DNA of 64,000 nucleotides, taken from NCBI GenBank assembly GCA_030710605.1, contig CP092880.1, positions 5,891,223 to 5,955,222 on the forward strand, in the 5' to 3' direction. The notes below the pieces were generated by a model that had not been told where the DNA came from, ran no database searches, and was given only the letters and a program-made list of their open reading frames with translations. The stretch comes from Cordylochernes scorpioides (lineage: Eukaryota; Arthropoda; Arachnida; Pseudoscorpiones; Chernetidae). The position numbers were made by a program, and so were the translations under genes. Below, piece after piece: positions 30,862 through 41,959 of the stretch (the stretch's first letter is position 1; each line of letters begins with the position of its first letter).

Positions 30862-32814
30862 CCGAGTGACCCGGGCAACGCCCCGGGTTTACCCGAAGGA
30901 CCCGCAGGTGAGAAACTATAGAAGAAAAATTTTAACAAATCAGAAAATGAAATTGCAAACAACAGAACTACACTACTTTAAGGACATGAGAGCGCATGCA
31001 CTGTATCACCATACGTGTACCATTTTCAAAGACCCTGCTTAGGATTAAAACTTCTCAGAAGCGTAACAATAGTACCAACCTAGAGGTTAACTGGTGTGGA
31101 TGCATTCCTCTGGGAGTGAGACTATTGAGAAATTCAGTAGGGAGTTATTTTGCTTCTCCGCATTCTAACACTCCAACTGTTACCACTGTGGAAACACTGA
31201 CTCATGTTTGGTAAGCAATTTCAGGGAAGAAACTATAGACATTGGATTAAATAAATTATTAATTAAATTGCATTAAATAAAAATTATTAGATTTAAATAA
31301 ATATTATTAGAGTGAAAAAAAAAGAAAGAAATTAACAAATTAGAAAATAAAATTTCGAAAAATACAACTATATTGCAGATAAGATAAGAGGACCTTATTA
31401 AAAAATACATAAACAAACTGTAATTCGACACTCGATAATTCGACACTTTCGATAATTCGACACTTTCGATAATTCGACCATTTTAAAAATCAAATTTACA
31501 AGGTTGATTGTTGTTTAAATACAACTTTGCTTTTGCATGCATAAACACAGGCTCTTGTAGCAAGAACCCAAATATTATTTATAGTCATAACAAAAGCCAA
31601 CTTTAGTGAAAACTGATGCCTCTTCAGGATGAATGGAAGACTGAAATCTGAAGGAGCAGAAGATATGGGTCATTTATACTTTCACCAATGCCTTTAGGAT
31701 CTTTGCGATGGAACGCGTATGGTGTTTCAGCGCATGTGCTCTCATGTCCTTGAAGCACATATACTGACAGTGCCCAAAGTTGAACACACTGTATAGTGTC
31801 TGAAATATCTTTGGCCCCTTCGGATACCAACCTTCGCTTCATTCTAGAGAGGCGTTAGTTTTCACTAAGGTTGGCTTTTGCTATGACTATAAATAAGGCT
31901 CAAGGCCAAACCTTGGCTACAAGAGCCTGTGTTTACGCACGGACAACTTTATATGTGGCTTTTTCAAGTGTGCGAACATTGGATGGCATACATGTAAAGA
32001 TGACCCATATCTTCTGCTCCTTCAGATTTCAGTCTTCCATTCATTCTGAAGAGGCATCAGTTTTCACTAAAGTTGGCTTTTGTTATGACTATAAATAATA
32101 TTTGGGTTCTTGCTACAAGAGCCTGTGTTTATGCATGCAAAAGCAAAGTTGTATTTAAACAACAATCAACCTTGTAAATTTGATTTTTAAAATGGTCGAA
32201 TTATCGAAAGTGTCGAATTATCGAAAGTGTCGAATTATCGAGTGTCGAATTACAGTTTGTTTATGTATTTTTTAATAAGGTCCTCTTATCTTATCTGCAA
32301 TATAGTTGTATTTTTCGAAATTTTATTTTCTAATTTGTTAATTTCTTTCTTTTTTTTCACTCTAATAATATTTATTTAAATCTAATAATTTTTATTTAAT
32401 GCAATTTAATTAATAATTTATTTAATCCAATGTCTATAGTTTCTTCCCTGAAATTGCTTACCAAACATGGGTCAGTGTTTCCACAGTGTTAACAGTTGGA
32501 GTGTTAGAATGCGGAGAAGCAAAATAACTCCCTACTGAATTTCTCAATAGTCTCACTCCCAGAGGAATGCATCCACACCAGTTAACCTCTAGGTTGGTAC
32601 TATTGTTATGCTTCTGAGAAGTTTTAATCCTAAGCAGGGTCTTTGAAAATGGTACACGTATGGTGATACAGTGCATGTGCTCTCATGTCCTTAAAGTAGT
32701 GTAGTTCTGTTGTTTGCAATTTCATTTTCTGATTTGTTAAAATTTTTCTTCTATAGTTTCTCACCTGCGGGTCCTTCGGGTAAACCCGGGGCATTGCCCG
32801 GGTCACTCGGCTAG
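30858..32814. mobile_element. Palindromic Helitron with two 3' ends
   Basis: An 815-bp left arm (30,858-31,672) and an 815-bp right arm (32,000-32,814) are inverted copies of each other, collinear without length change and about 99% identical by eye. Both outer tips carry the Helitron 3' signature: a hairpin of ACCCGGG type, then CACTCGGCTAG next to a host T. The 327-bp centre contains a helicase fragment. The left tip has A and the right tip T as neighbours, matching Helitron A|T insertion. The arms also hold three copies of CGATAATTCGACACTTT. Confidence 0.85.
31871..31998 (+). pseudogene. Helitron helicase C-terminal fragment
   Basis: The frame LAFAMTINKAQGQT followed by LYVAFSSVRTLDGIHV matches Pif1-type helicase motifs V and VI of Helitron RepHel proteins. 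In motif VI the usual arginine of ALSRVR is Ser here. The segment between the motifs is shortened. A second partial copy of LAF.MTIN lies at 32,072-32,098. No Rep domain or other helicase motifs are present. Confidence 0.75.
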
Positions 32815-34330
32815 TATGTATATAAAAAAGCAAAGCCCAATTCTAAACCCAAATATTTTTTTTTATGAGAAGAACATCAACATATTGCATGATTACGGCA
32901 GTCCATAGCTTCCCTGACAAAAATTCACCAAGAAAGTTAAATATTCCAAAATTTTTCTGTGTGTAAATTGCTAAATATGTAAAAAACATGTATACAAAAA
33001 AGCAAAGCCCAATTCCAAACCCAAATATTTTTTTTATGAGAAGAACATCAACATAATGCATGATTACGGCAGTCCATAGCTTCCCTGACAAAAATTCACC
33101 AAAAAAGTTAAATATTCCAAAAATATTTCTGTGTATATATTGCTAAATGTGTAAATAACATGTATATAAAAAAGCAAAGCTTAATTTTAAATTTCATTAT
33201 CCTTTCCACAGGAAAAGCATCAAAATACTGCATAAGTACGGCACTTTTGCAGCCGCATGATTACGGCAGTCCATAGCTTCCCTGACAAAAATTCACCAAG
33301 AAAGTAAAATATTCCAAAATTTTTCTGTGTGTAAATTGCTAAATATGTAAAAAACATGTATACAAAAAAGCAAAGCCCAATTCCAAACCCAAATATTTTT
33401 TTTATGAGAAGAACATCAACATAATGCATGATTACGGCAGTCCATAGCTTCCCTGACAAAAATTCACCAAAAAAGTTAAATATTCCAAAAATATTTCTGT
33501 GTATATATTGCTAAATGTGTAAATAACATGTATATAAAAAAGCAAAGCTTAATTTTAAATTTCATTATTCTTTCCACAGGAAAAGCATCAAAATACTGCA
33601 TAAGTACGGCACTTTTGCAGCCGCATGATTACGGCAGTCCATAGCTTCCCTGACAAAAATTCACCAAGAAAGTTAAATATTCCAAAATTTTTCTGTGTGT
33701 AAATTGCTAAATATGTAAAAAACATGTATACAAAAAAGCAAAGCCCAATTCCAAACCCAAATATTTTTTTTATGAGAAGAACATCAACATAATGCATGAT
33801 TACGGCAGTCCATAGCTTCCCTGACAAAAATTCACCAAAAAAGTTAAATATTCCAAAAATATTTCTGTGTATATATTGCTAAATGTGTAAATAACATGTA
33901 TATAAAAAAGCAAAGCTTAATTTTAAATTTCATTATCCTTTTCACAGGAAAAGCATCAAAATACTGCATAAGTACGGCACTTTTGTAGCCCCCCTGACAA
34001 AAATTCACTAAAAGAGGTAAGTATTCAAAAAAATATTTTGGTATATATATTGCTAAATGTGTAACAAACATGTATATAAAAAAGCAAAGCTTAATTCTAA
34101 GTTCTAATATTTTTTTTATAAGAAAAGCTACAAAAGCAAATAGGGAGAAGTGAAGCCATTTAGCCATTTTCAAAATCTGATTGTGAAAGAGTAAAAAAAT
34201 GAGTAAATAAGAGCAAATATAAAGAAAAAGTATTGCTAAATGTGTAATAAACATGTATATAAAAAAGCAAAGCTTAATTCTAAGTTTTAATATAAAGAAG
34301 AAATAAGACACAAAAATGGAGCTAAATTCA
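32815..34330 (-). repeat. Higher-order tandem array, 368-bp dimer
   Basis: Monomers of about 180-190 bp alternate between type A (AAAGCCCAATTCCAAACCCA) and type B (AAAGCTTAATTTTAAATTTC), giving a 368-bp period (for example the frames ending 33,220 and 33,588). Neighbouring dimers are almost identical, while the right end (33,990-34,330) is diverged. Minus-strand frames of 79-82 codons repeat with the dimer and are probably by-products. The array abuts the Helitron tip exactly. Confidence 0.85.
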
Positions 34331-35235
34331 AATGAAAAACTATAACAAATTAATAAAAAAAAATAAGACCTAATTCAAATGCCACCATCATCAGACAAAA
34401 GAAAAAATGAGATTTTATTCTTTAGTTCATTTATTCTTCTGTCTGATGCTGTTGCTGAAACGTCACACACTATTGAAGACACTATAAAAGATAGATTAAA
34501 AGTAATAATTCAATCTACAATTCGAAAAATAATATAACCTGGTGAGTTCCCAGAAAAGGTTAACTTTGGTAGGCGGCGCTGTACGTTGACACCGCCGTAC
34601 CTTCGAGCCGTTTTACACGAGTTAAAGCGAAGATTTTGGACATAGTGATTTTTACATTTCGATCTTTTATATTAATATATATACTTACTATTTCGAATTA
34701 TTTTTCTAAAAACGAACATTATTTTTTTTAATTATCTGAAACTAACCTAATTCAACTTATCTAAAACTAACCTTATTTAGCGATTAAACTAACATAATTT
34801 AACCTATTTGAATCTAACCTCATATACACTTTTACACTACCTTTTCATTTCAAAATTAAATTAAAATAAGTTTATATTAAATAATAACATTTTTAAAAAT
34901 CGACTTTCTGGTTCACACTTTTGTATCTAATCAATTATGTATTTCTTTATTTCTCTCTATAAAAGTACGCAATTGTAAACAAAAGAATTGATGATGATAA
35001 ATGCAAAAAATCTACGATTGTAAAATAGATTAAATTAAAAAATAAAAATAACTGTTAACATTAGGAAAATAAAAACAGGCCTATCATACGAAGAAAAAAA
35101 TAACGAAAATTTTGGTATATAGATCGTTATGTGTAGTTCAGAATCTTCGGAGGAGATAGCTCACGACTTTACAATGGAAAACTCTGTTACGGTATTATCT
35201 ATATAGATAAATAATCAGATTTCATTAAATATAAA
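34331..35235. other. No gene seen
   Basis: Very AT-rich. Short CTAACCT-type words recur around 34,741-34,830 (also near 21,850 and 22,200). No coding content recognised. Confidence 0.4.
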
Positions 35236-35250
35236 GATTTGGCTACAATA

Positions 35251-35483
35251 CACACACCCACACACAAAGCTTTATTAAGACCAGCAGTCTTATACAGATT
35301 CACCACAGGAAGAAATAATAGATGGAGCTCTTATACTCCAGGCAACGCAGCACCCAACAACAGCCTCCTGGTCCGACGCATGTTCAATGGCCAAACGTTC
35401 CTTCGTGCATACGTCATGGTTAGGGAATCACTGAACAGGCGAGTGTGGAATCAGCCGCGTTCTAGTCTTCGCTTTCCTCTTCC
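35251..35483 (-). mobile_element. Retroposed 149-bp module with 15-bp target duplication
   Basis: A perfect direct repeat GATTTGGCTACAATA at 35,236-35,250 and 35,484-35,498 flanks a 233-bp minus-strand insertion. It ends at the low side with AAGACTGCTGGTCTTAATAAAGC and a GT-rich tail. It contains one module of the array at 12,385-13,470 plus about 80 bp of upstream sequence. This shows that the module is the 3' end of a retrotransposed RNA. Confidence 0.85.
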
Positions 35484-35735
35484 GATTTGGCTACAATATA
35501 TAAATACAGACCAGTTTCCCAGATTCAACCTCAGCATGGGACTTCCTGGTCAACTGGTTCAACTCAGCAATCAAACAGGACGCGAGTAAAAGCGCTTAAC
35601 ACTAGTCCATACTGGTGAGCTGGACTCCCCGGGTAGTTGGTGTTCTGTGCTCCCTGGATTATAAATATATATCTCATATAAATACATATATACATACAAG
35701 CTATACATATCAATACATATATATATATATATATA

Positions 35736-38504
35736 TGTCATAATATATGCTCTTCCAGGATTAATAAAACAAACCAACAGCCAACGAGAGAGAAATGGGC
35801 CGCTAAAGCGAGACACTTTAGACAAATAACTAACGACCATTTTTTGGCCACATTCCTGAGGGGGGAGTCACCACCTGGCGACTATCCTGGTTAGCCCCCC
35901 CGGTTGTGTACACAGGGAAAACAGTCGTTCAGCTGATAACGTCTCGCTCGCTCTCTCGGCTGGCTGGCTGGATGATTGCTCTAACAACTCGTCGTGTGAT
36001 TATTTCTCAACTCACCACATCATTACCTCTATATTCCCACATTGAAAAGTCGACAGGATAAGATCTGGCCGGGAAGCGAATCCCTCATATACCGGAGTAT
36101 GAAGAAACAAGAAGCCAAGCCACGATGATCGACCAAACCCAACTCAACTGTAACCACTCCTCTTCGAGCCCTCAACCCCTTCTTCGCCAACCTTTGAACC
36201 GTGATCCCGAAGAAGTATTCACCTACGACGGAGATGGAGCTGCCACACACTTCTTTCAGCACTAGATCTACCCAAGAACGACCACCGTGCCAGGGCAGGA
36301 CACCTTCCATCATCATGGACAAGACTCCGCCATATTCCTGCCGCTACTGTGATGTACAACACTGGTACGCTCAGTGTCACAGACAGAACTCTCCCGAATC
36401 TCAATGAACTTACCTGCTCTCTAAACCAGCATAACCTGTAAGTGAAATTGTTTTACCCCTTCCATTCATTCTTTAAATAAGTCATCCCTTGTAAATTGTC
36501 CCAATATTTACATAATTAGCTCCATTTATTCTCTCCATGCCTATTAACAATGATTTTATGCTCCATACTATTTATCTAGATATTTGTAACTAATTTAATT
36601 AGTTACCTTACCAGTAGAATTTAACAATCGTTATTTTAATTAAGTAATTTCCATTTTTAACGTAACTCTTAAAAAAAAAAAAAAACTCTTAAAAAAAAAA
36701 TTGGAATTCTACCTATTGATGCTTTACGATTTTTACTATTAACAATATATTTTTCATAATCAATTTATTTATAAAAATATGCCTCCAGCACCTAAACTTT
36801 TGTATAGACCTCTCCTACTTGTAAGCACGGCCCACGAAAAATAATTTGTTTCCCTAATCACAATTCAAAATTCACCCTGTAATTCAGGCGTCGAAGAATT
36901 CCAACCACCACGTGAGCCTTGCTTACAACCAACCCTTGGTGACTCTTATCTATCTTTCCCTTAATGTCCCTCTCATTCTTACAACTTTGTTAACTTTATA
37001 TCAGCTCAGGACCTTTATAGAGAATTATTGATTAATCAATTATCGAACTTCTATATTGTCATTTCAAAATCCTAACCTTCGCCCTTCATTTATGATAATT
37101 TATTTCGTAGTTCATCTCTAGCCTATCCACCGACCCACACCATCTAGCCAATGGCGTGTTCGTCACAGGGTGCAGATTGACTAACTGCTAGATATTTATC
37201 AATCCCTTTTTGTTCGCACTTGAACAATCTGCATCGAGCGACACAGTTCGCTTCTTCTTCTCGCGCCACACGTTCGCCACACGGACCCTGTCTTCAAATC
37301 TATGTTTGTCCCTTGTTCAAACCAGCAGGATATAGCCTACCTCCGATATTTCTCACGGAGGTACGTTAAACATCGTCGCTGATTTTGTCCGGTCCGTCAT
37401 CATTTCGCGCAGACATGGGTCTTACTTTCAACCCACCGCGAAATCATCGCCTTGCACAAGCTCCCACGACGGTTCAAACACCTCGTGTCCGAGCAGCTTG
37501 TCACTTGTAACGGACAACGCAGTCCTCGTCCCAATTTTCGGCACTGTGCGCGCATACTTCCCGCAAATTAAATATAAGTCCATCCGACTTTCTCACCCAC
37601 ACACGGGACTTTTCCCCTCGGACTCGCTACACAAGTAGCTGCATAGAAAGGTTAGATTGCCCCAGGGCAAGTTTCCCCTCGCCCTGTTCGCCAAGGTTCT
37701 AACATTGTATGTAGTTTTATATTTACCTCAGTCCTGAGCTCACGCAATTTCCAGCCTCAACCTCATTTCTCATACTCTACACCTATAGCATAGAAAGCCC
37801 ATGACAAGTTTCCCCTTGCCATGTCCGCCTGAAAAATATCTTAAAGTGTAGAGTTCCCCAGTCTTAATGATCTTCAGAATTTCACCATATGTATGTGACT
37901 CTTCTTCTCGTTGTTCACACTCCTCCATATCACTTCCCTTATAGTACATTAGATTTTGTTGTATATAGCCTTTTATAACCTTGATATTTTCAAAGATTTC
38001 CTTAAATGTCAAACTCCCCGGTGTTGTAAAACTGCTTGTAAATAATATTTACTTGTGTACTATACAATATTTTATTTACATAAAACTATGTCTCCATTAC
38101 CTTAACTAATTTTAACTGTAAAATTATTTTCTCTATTCCTGGCTTCACCAGTTTATATATACTTACACTATGTTCAGCCTTCTTCAACGGGGGCCATATG
38201 TCATAATATATGCTCTTCCAGGATTAATAAAACAAACCAACAGCCAACGAGAGAGAAATGGGCCGCTAAAGCGAGACACTTTAGACAACTAACTAACGAC
38301 CATTTTTTGGCCACATTCCTGAGGGGGGCGTCACCACCTGGCGACTATCCTGGTTAGCCCCCCCGGTTGTGTACACAGGGAAAACAGTCGTTCAGCTGAT
38401 AACGTCTCGCTCGCTCTCTCGGCTGGCTGGCTGGATGATTGCTCTAACAACTCGTCGTGTGATTATTTCTCAACTCACCACATCATTACCTCTATATTCC
38501 CACA
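35736..38504 (+). mobile_element. Young LTR retrotransposon, non-autonomous, probably BEL/Pao-like
   Basis: Two direct 306-bp LTRs (35,736-36,041 and 38,199-38,504) start TGTCATAATATATGC and end ATATTCCCACA. I see only about two differences (for example AAATAACT/AACTAACT and GGGAGTC/GGGCGTC), so the insertion is recent. Flanks are (TA)n, consistent with a 4-bp TATA duplication. A G-rich purine tract (CAACGGGGGCC) precedes the 3' LTR. The internal 2.16 kb has no pol gene; only a gag-like zinc knuckle is recognisable. It must rely on enzymes supplied by another element. Confidence 0.88.
36201..36407 (+). pseudogene. gag remnant with zinc knuckle
   Basis: 68-codon frame containing YSCRYCDVQHWYAQCH: Cys-x2-Cys-x3-His-x4-Cys. 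The three-residue spacing before His is typical of BEL/Pao Gag knuckles, in contrast to x4 in Ty3/Gypsy. The frame stops shortly after. No capsid region can be recognised upstream. Confidence 0.55.
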
Positions 38505-38524
38505 TATATATAAGCCATCCCAAT

Positions 38525-39800
38525 ATATTTGTGGGACTCAAGTCCTATGCAACTCCGCCTTTGCTGGTCCCAAGCCCGGATGAAAAGGAGGAGGGGGAGC
38601 AGTAACAAGCTCACTAAAAAACCTGGGCTCAGCTGGCCCGGCTGATAGTACCCTGTAAGGGCTCCTAATCCAGGGATACAGGATAAGCAGCGTTTGTACT
38701 CCATGTTAGGAGTGGCTGCACATGGCGTCTGTTCTTCATGTCAGAGGCGGCCATTTCTTTTGGAGCTAAGTCGGCCTACCACTGAGTAGTGCTCCAGTCT
38801 TAATGACAAAGGCAGACGCATTCTACTTCACCCAGTTATGATGGTTGTCAAACACATTATTGACTGTATCGACTCATCATTGATGAGCTCTACACATCCC
38901 CAGCAGACACCAACATAAGTCTCAAGATTTACAAGCTTGATACCCTAATATGATTGAGGGGAAATAAGGAAGAATAAGTTCTATGCCCTTCGGAAAGACC
39001 AGTTTCTAACTGAGAATATGAAGGATAACAGAAAAAGAGAGGCTTCTGCCCTCCTCAACAGCCTGAAACACGACTATTGTGGCATGCTGAGCTTCTTCTC
39101 TGATGAAAACAACTTTGACGTGGACCAAAAGGTAAATCCTAGGAATGATCGCTGGATTTGTAAAGACCTCTCAAAGGTACCTGTCGTGATTCACACGAGA
39201 TTTCTTGTCTTCGTGTGGTCCTTGGAGTTATCAACAGTGAAGGTGATGTCATGTCTTCTCATTTCTTTGAGAAGGGCCTTCGGATGAACGCTGACACCTA
39301 CATCAATGTCCTGGAGACTGTTGTAAAGCCTTGGATAGACATGGTGACCGCAGGAAGGAAGAGTGTCTTCCAAAAGGACTCTGCTCCAGCCGACAAGACA
39401 GAAAAGACACAATCGTTGCTGTCACTTAACGTCCCCAGTCACTGGAGTCCTGGTATCTGGCCCTAACTCTCCAGACTTGCAACCCTCTCAACTAATATGT
39501 ATGGGGCGTTGTTGAAAGAGATGTCCACAAAGCTTCCCACAACACCATCCAGTCTGTCAAGAAAGCGGTTCACACAGTGATGACCCAAATGGACAAGATC
39601 ATCGTCGCCAAGACCTTTGCTTCATTCCACACTCACCTCAAGACTGTTGTAGCTAATAATGAACACACTACACTGAATAAATCAAAACTATATCCTTTTA
39701 TCTAATCCTCTACCAAATTTCATATGAGTTTCTCTAAAATTTTTACTAGCAATAAAAATGATTTAAAATTCCATTTTGGTTATTCCAAATTTAGCTGATA
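38525..39800 (+). pseudogene. maT-type transposase, decayed copy
   Basis: Homologous to the intact gene at 15,369-16,409, from the region encoding YALRKGQ onward: NFDVDQK, NPRNDRWICKD and MNADTYINVLE are clear. The second Asp block reads FQKDSAPAD against FQQDSAPAH, and frameshifts split the reading frame at about 39,210 and 39,470. The 5' half is missing. A SINE-like element is inserted at the codon for YAL (38,552-38,970). The right terminal repeat is weakly visible near 39,785. Confidence 0.85.
38552..38970 (+). mobile_element. SINE-like (GAA)n element, copy 4, inside maT
   Basis: Starts AACTCCGCCTTTGCTGG; the tail is degraded (GGGGAAATAAGGAAGAATAAG). The flanking bases TCCTATGC and TTCTATGC are both from the maT codons, giving a 7-8-bp target duplication with a mismatch. 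It carries about 60 bp of extra internal sequence (GACTCATCATTGATGAGCTC) missing from copy 2. Confidence 0.82.
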
Positions 39801-39835
39801 AATTTTTATAAACTTTTGAAAACACACAAAAAGAT

Positions 39836-40400
39836 CGATGAACAAGTAGGTAACACCCTCGATTCCCGACAGCCATGAACTGGGATTGAATCCCGCATTA
39901 ACATTTTGTTTAATATGTGAATAACCTTCACATATTATTAATTGTTGTGAATATCATAAACTAGGTTGTTCTTGTTGAGTGGTACCTAATGAAATGATTT
40001 TGGAAGAAGATGACTGGAGGAATATAGTCGGTGGACAAGTGGGTAACACCCTCGATTCCCGGCAGTCATAAACCGAGAATGAATCCCGCTTTAACGTTTA
40101 GTTTAATATATGAATAACCTTCACATATTATTCATTGTTACAATTATCATAAACTAGGTTGTTCTTTTTGAGTGGTACCTAATAAAGTGATTTTGGAACA
40201 AGGAACAAGCAAGACACAAGAGTTGGTGATCGGCAGTATAAACTGTTGGTTTCAGACAGCCATAAACCGGGGATCGAATCCCGCATTGTACACTTTGTTT
40301 TTTGTGTCTGTGAAGATCCTGTTCATATTTCTTATTGTAAATAACATAAGTTAGATTACTCTTTTTGAGCGGTACCTAATAAAGTTATTTTGGAATTGAA
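39836..40400 (+). repeat. Tandem trimer of a tRNA-like SINE (S3)
   Basis: Three units of about 185 bp. Each has a tRNA-like head (GTGGGTAACACCCTCGATTC in the first two; GGATCGAATCCCGC B box in the third) and a body with TTGTTCTT(T/G)TTGAG(T/C)GGTACCTAAT. Tandem dimers or trimers of SINEs are unusual. Confidence 0.7.
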
Positions 40401-40952
40401 AACACATTTGGTAAAGCTCTTGCACGTGATTCGAAATCGAATCAAAATCCGGTCAGAAAAGCAAATTCTCCTTCCAAGCCTATTCAACCGATAGTCAAAT
40501 CCCGCTCTGACGTAGTTATCGATTTGTCAGAGCTTCAATGACGTCTGTCCAACGGCGAGTAAACCTCGGAAATTGAAGAACCTCGAGTGAAAATAACTTC
40601 AACCTTACAACTTCTTTCTCCAATATTGATTTTGAACTTGGTAAAAATAAATTCAAAGTGTTTATTGAGTGTTGACATGAAGACACGTTTTTGTATGGCT
40701 TCAAAATAAATTGGATTTATTTCACCTTGAGATTTATTGGCTCAACTTCCTATTCTACAAGAAGGTAACGTTTTAAACACACTTTCGCATAAGACACTCT
40801 TACATATATTCAATTTAACTTTATATTTCTTTTGTAACTTTCATTTCTTGTCTGTATATTCAAAAAACAGAAAATATATTGAAATAATTATAATAATTTC
40901 ACATTAGATAAGACTAAAATTTAATTGAAACAATAAAGAGTTTATTCGTAAA
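40401..40952. other. No gene seen
   Basis: Unique-looking AT-rich sequence. The 62-codon frame at 40,516-40,704 (minus) has no recognisable features. Confidence 0.35.
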
Positions 40953-41034
40953 CTAGCCGAATGACCCGGGCAACGCCCGTGTTTTACCCGATTGAATGTT
41001 TTGATTCAAATACTATTTGTTACAATTATAAATT
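40953..41034 (-). mobile_element. Helitron 3' terminus, second copy
   Basis: Nearly identical to 2,643-2,725, with CTAG at the tip next to a host T (minus strand) and the CGGGC-GTT-GCCCG hairpin. After 82 bp it is broken by SINE S2. Confidence 0.65.
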
Positions 41035-41290
41035 GTGGTCATGTGGCCTAGTGGTCATGGCATCTGCCCGGTAAGCGGAAGGTCGTGGGTTCGATTCCCA
41101 TCCCTTGACACTTTTTTATTTTATCCATTCTGACCAAAATCTATCCGTGAACTTCACACAGACAGAATAAGGCAATTATATAAGTAGATTACGTATTTTA
41201 TTTATTTTACATTTCTTAAAGCACGTTTCCTTAAAATTCGGCCCTGTAACATTGCTCCTAATCAAAAAGGCCCGTGGCGTCATTTAGGTT
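41035..41290 (+). mobile_element. tRNA-derived SINE (S2), copy in Helitron
   Basis: Head GGCCTAGTGGTCATGGCATC ... GTGGGTTCGATTCCCATCCC with a 5-bp anticodon stem (TCTGC/GCGGA) and loop CCGGTAA. The acceptor stem is mismatched. The body (from 41,110) diverges from the other copies, and its end is uncertain. Confidence 0.6.
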
Positions 41291-41539
41291 GGCCAGGGCT
41301 GATTCAAAGTAATCGTTCCTCGGAGGAAAGGAAGTCACAGAAACGCCAGGAGTTAAATAAACCATTGGTTAATGTGTCTTACATATATTCAATTGAATAA
41401 TCCCTTGTTATAATATTAAGATGAAAACATTAGAGTTCTAAGGATAGGTTTCATTTTTAACCAATATGTATTTCAGATCTCTATCTTTTAAAAATAGGAA
41501 AAATATCTTCTCATAATGAGTTTTATTTTCATAAAGATA

Positions 41540-41835
41540 GAGGCTGCCTGGCCGGTATTCATATTTCTTCAAATAAAAGCCACTTCGGCCAGTAAATCTT
41601 TTTCATTGTCTCGACAAAAATCTTTTGTCCTCGTCAGGAGCGAACAAAAATTAAAACATTTAGCAAAGCGTTAGAAATTATTTAGAAATTTAATTTTTAA
41701 CGCTTTGCCAAATGTTTTCATTTTTGTTCGCTCCTGACGAAGACAAAAGAATTTTGTCGAAACGTCGAGACAATAAAAAGATTTACTGGCAGAAGTATCT
41801 TTTATTTTTGAAGAGTTTATTTTTATTATTTTAAA
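41540..41835. mobile_element. Penelope-like palindrome, most complete copy
   Basis: Outer left boundary AAAGATAGAGGCTGCCTGGC; arms share ACTTCGGCCAGTAAATC and CTGGCAGAAGTATC. The right arm keeps a full hammerhead-like core; in the left arm (minus strand) GAAACGTC has been deleted (GTCGAGAC remains). No reverse transcriptase or GIY-YIG coding is present, so it is non-autonomous. Confidence 0.6.
41721..41779 (+). ncRNA. Hammerhead-like ribozyme motif, best copy
   Basis: Stem I: CTC (41,731-41,733) with GAG (41,767-41,769), then after a 2x2 internal loop TTTTGTT with AATAAAA. Core CTGACGA (41,734-41,740), one extra A, stem II GACAAAA/TTTTGTC with loop GAA, then GAAAC and GTC with predicted cleavage after 41,766. 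Helix III is only the self-complementary ACGT, as in minimal hammerheads thought to act as dimers. The extra A before stem II is non-canonical. Type I topology and placement in a Penelope-like repeat match known examples. Confidence 0.5.
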
Positions 41836-41959
41836 TGCTAGTTTTCAAGTGATAATCGCTCTTCAACGGGTTTAATGAAAAACATCGACAAATTGTAAAT
41901 ATCCACGCTATTCTTTAATTTAATAAATTTGTGAACTATTAAGATCACAGGTCTTATTT

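Noticed and set aside
33844-34311. 155-codon hydrophobic minus-strand ORF
   Set aside because: Lies in the tandem array; AT-rich repeats naturally give Phe/Leu/Ile-rich frames and the reading is not kept in single copies.
34440-34470. Hammerhead-like CTGATGCTGTTGCTGAAACGTC
   Set aside because: Lacks A9, has no stem II and no stem I complementarity.
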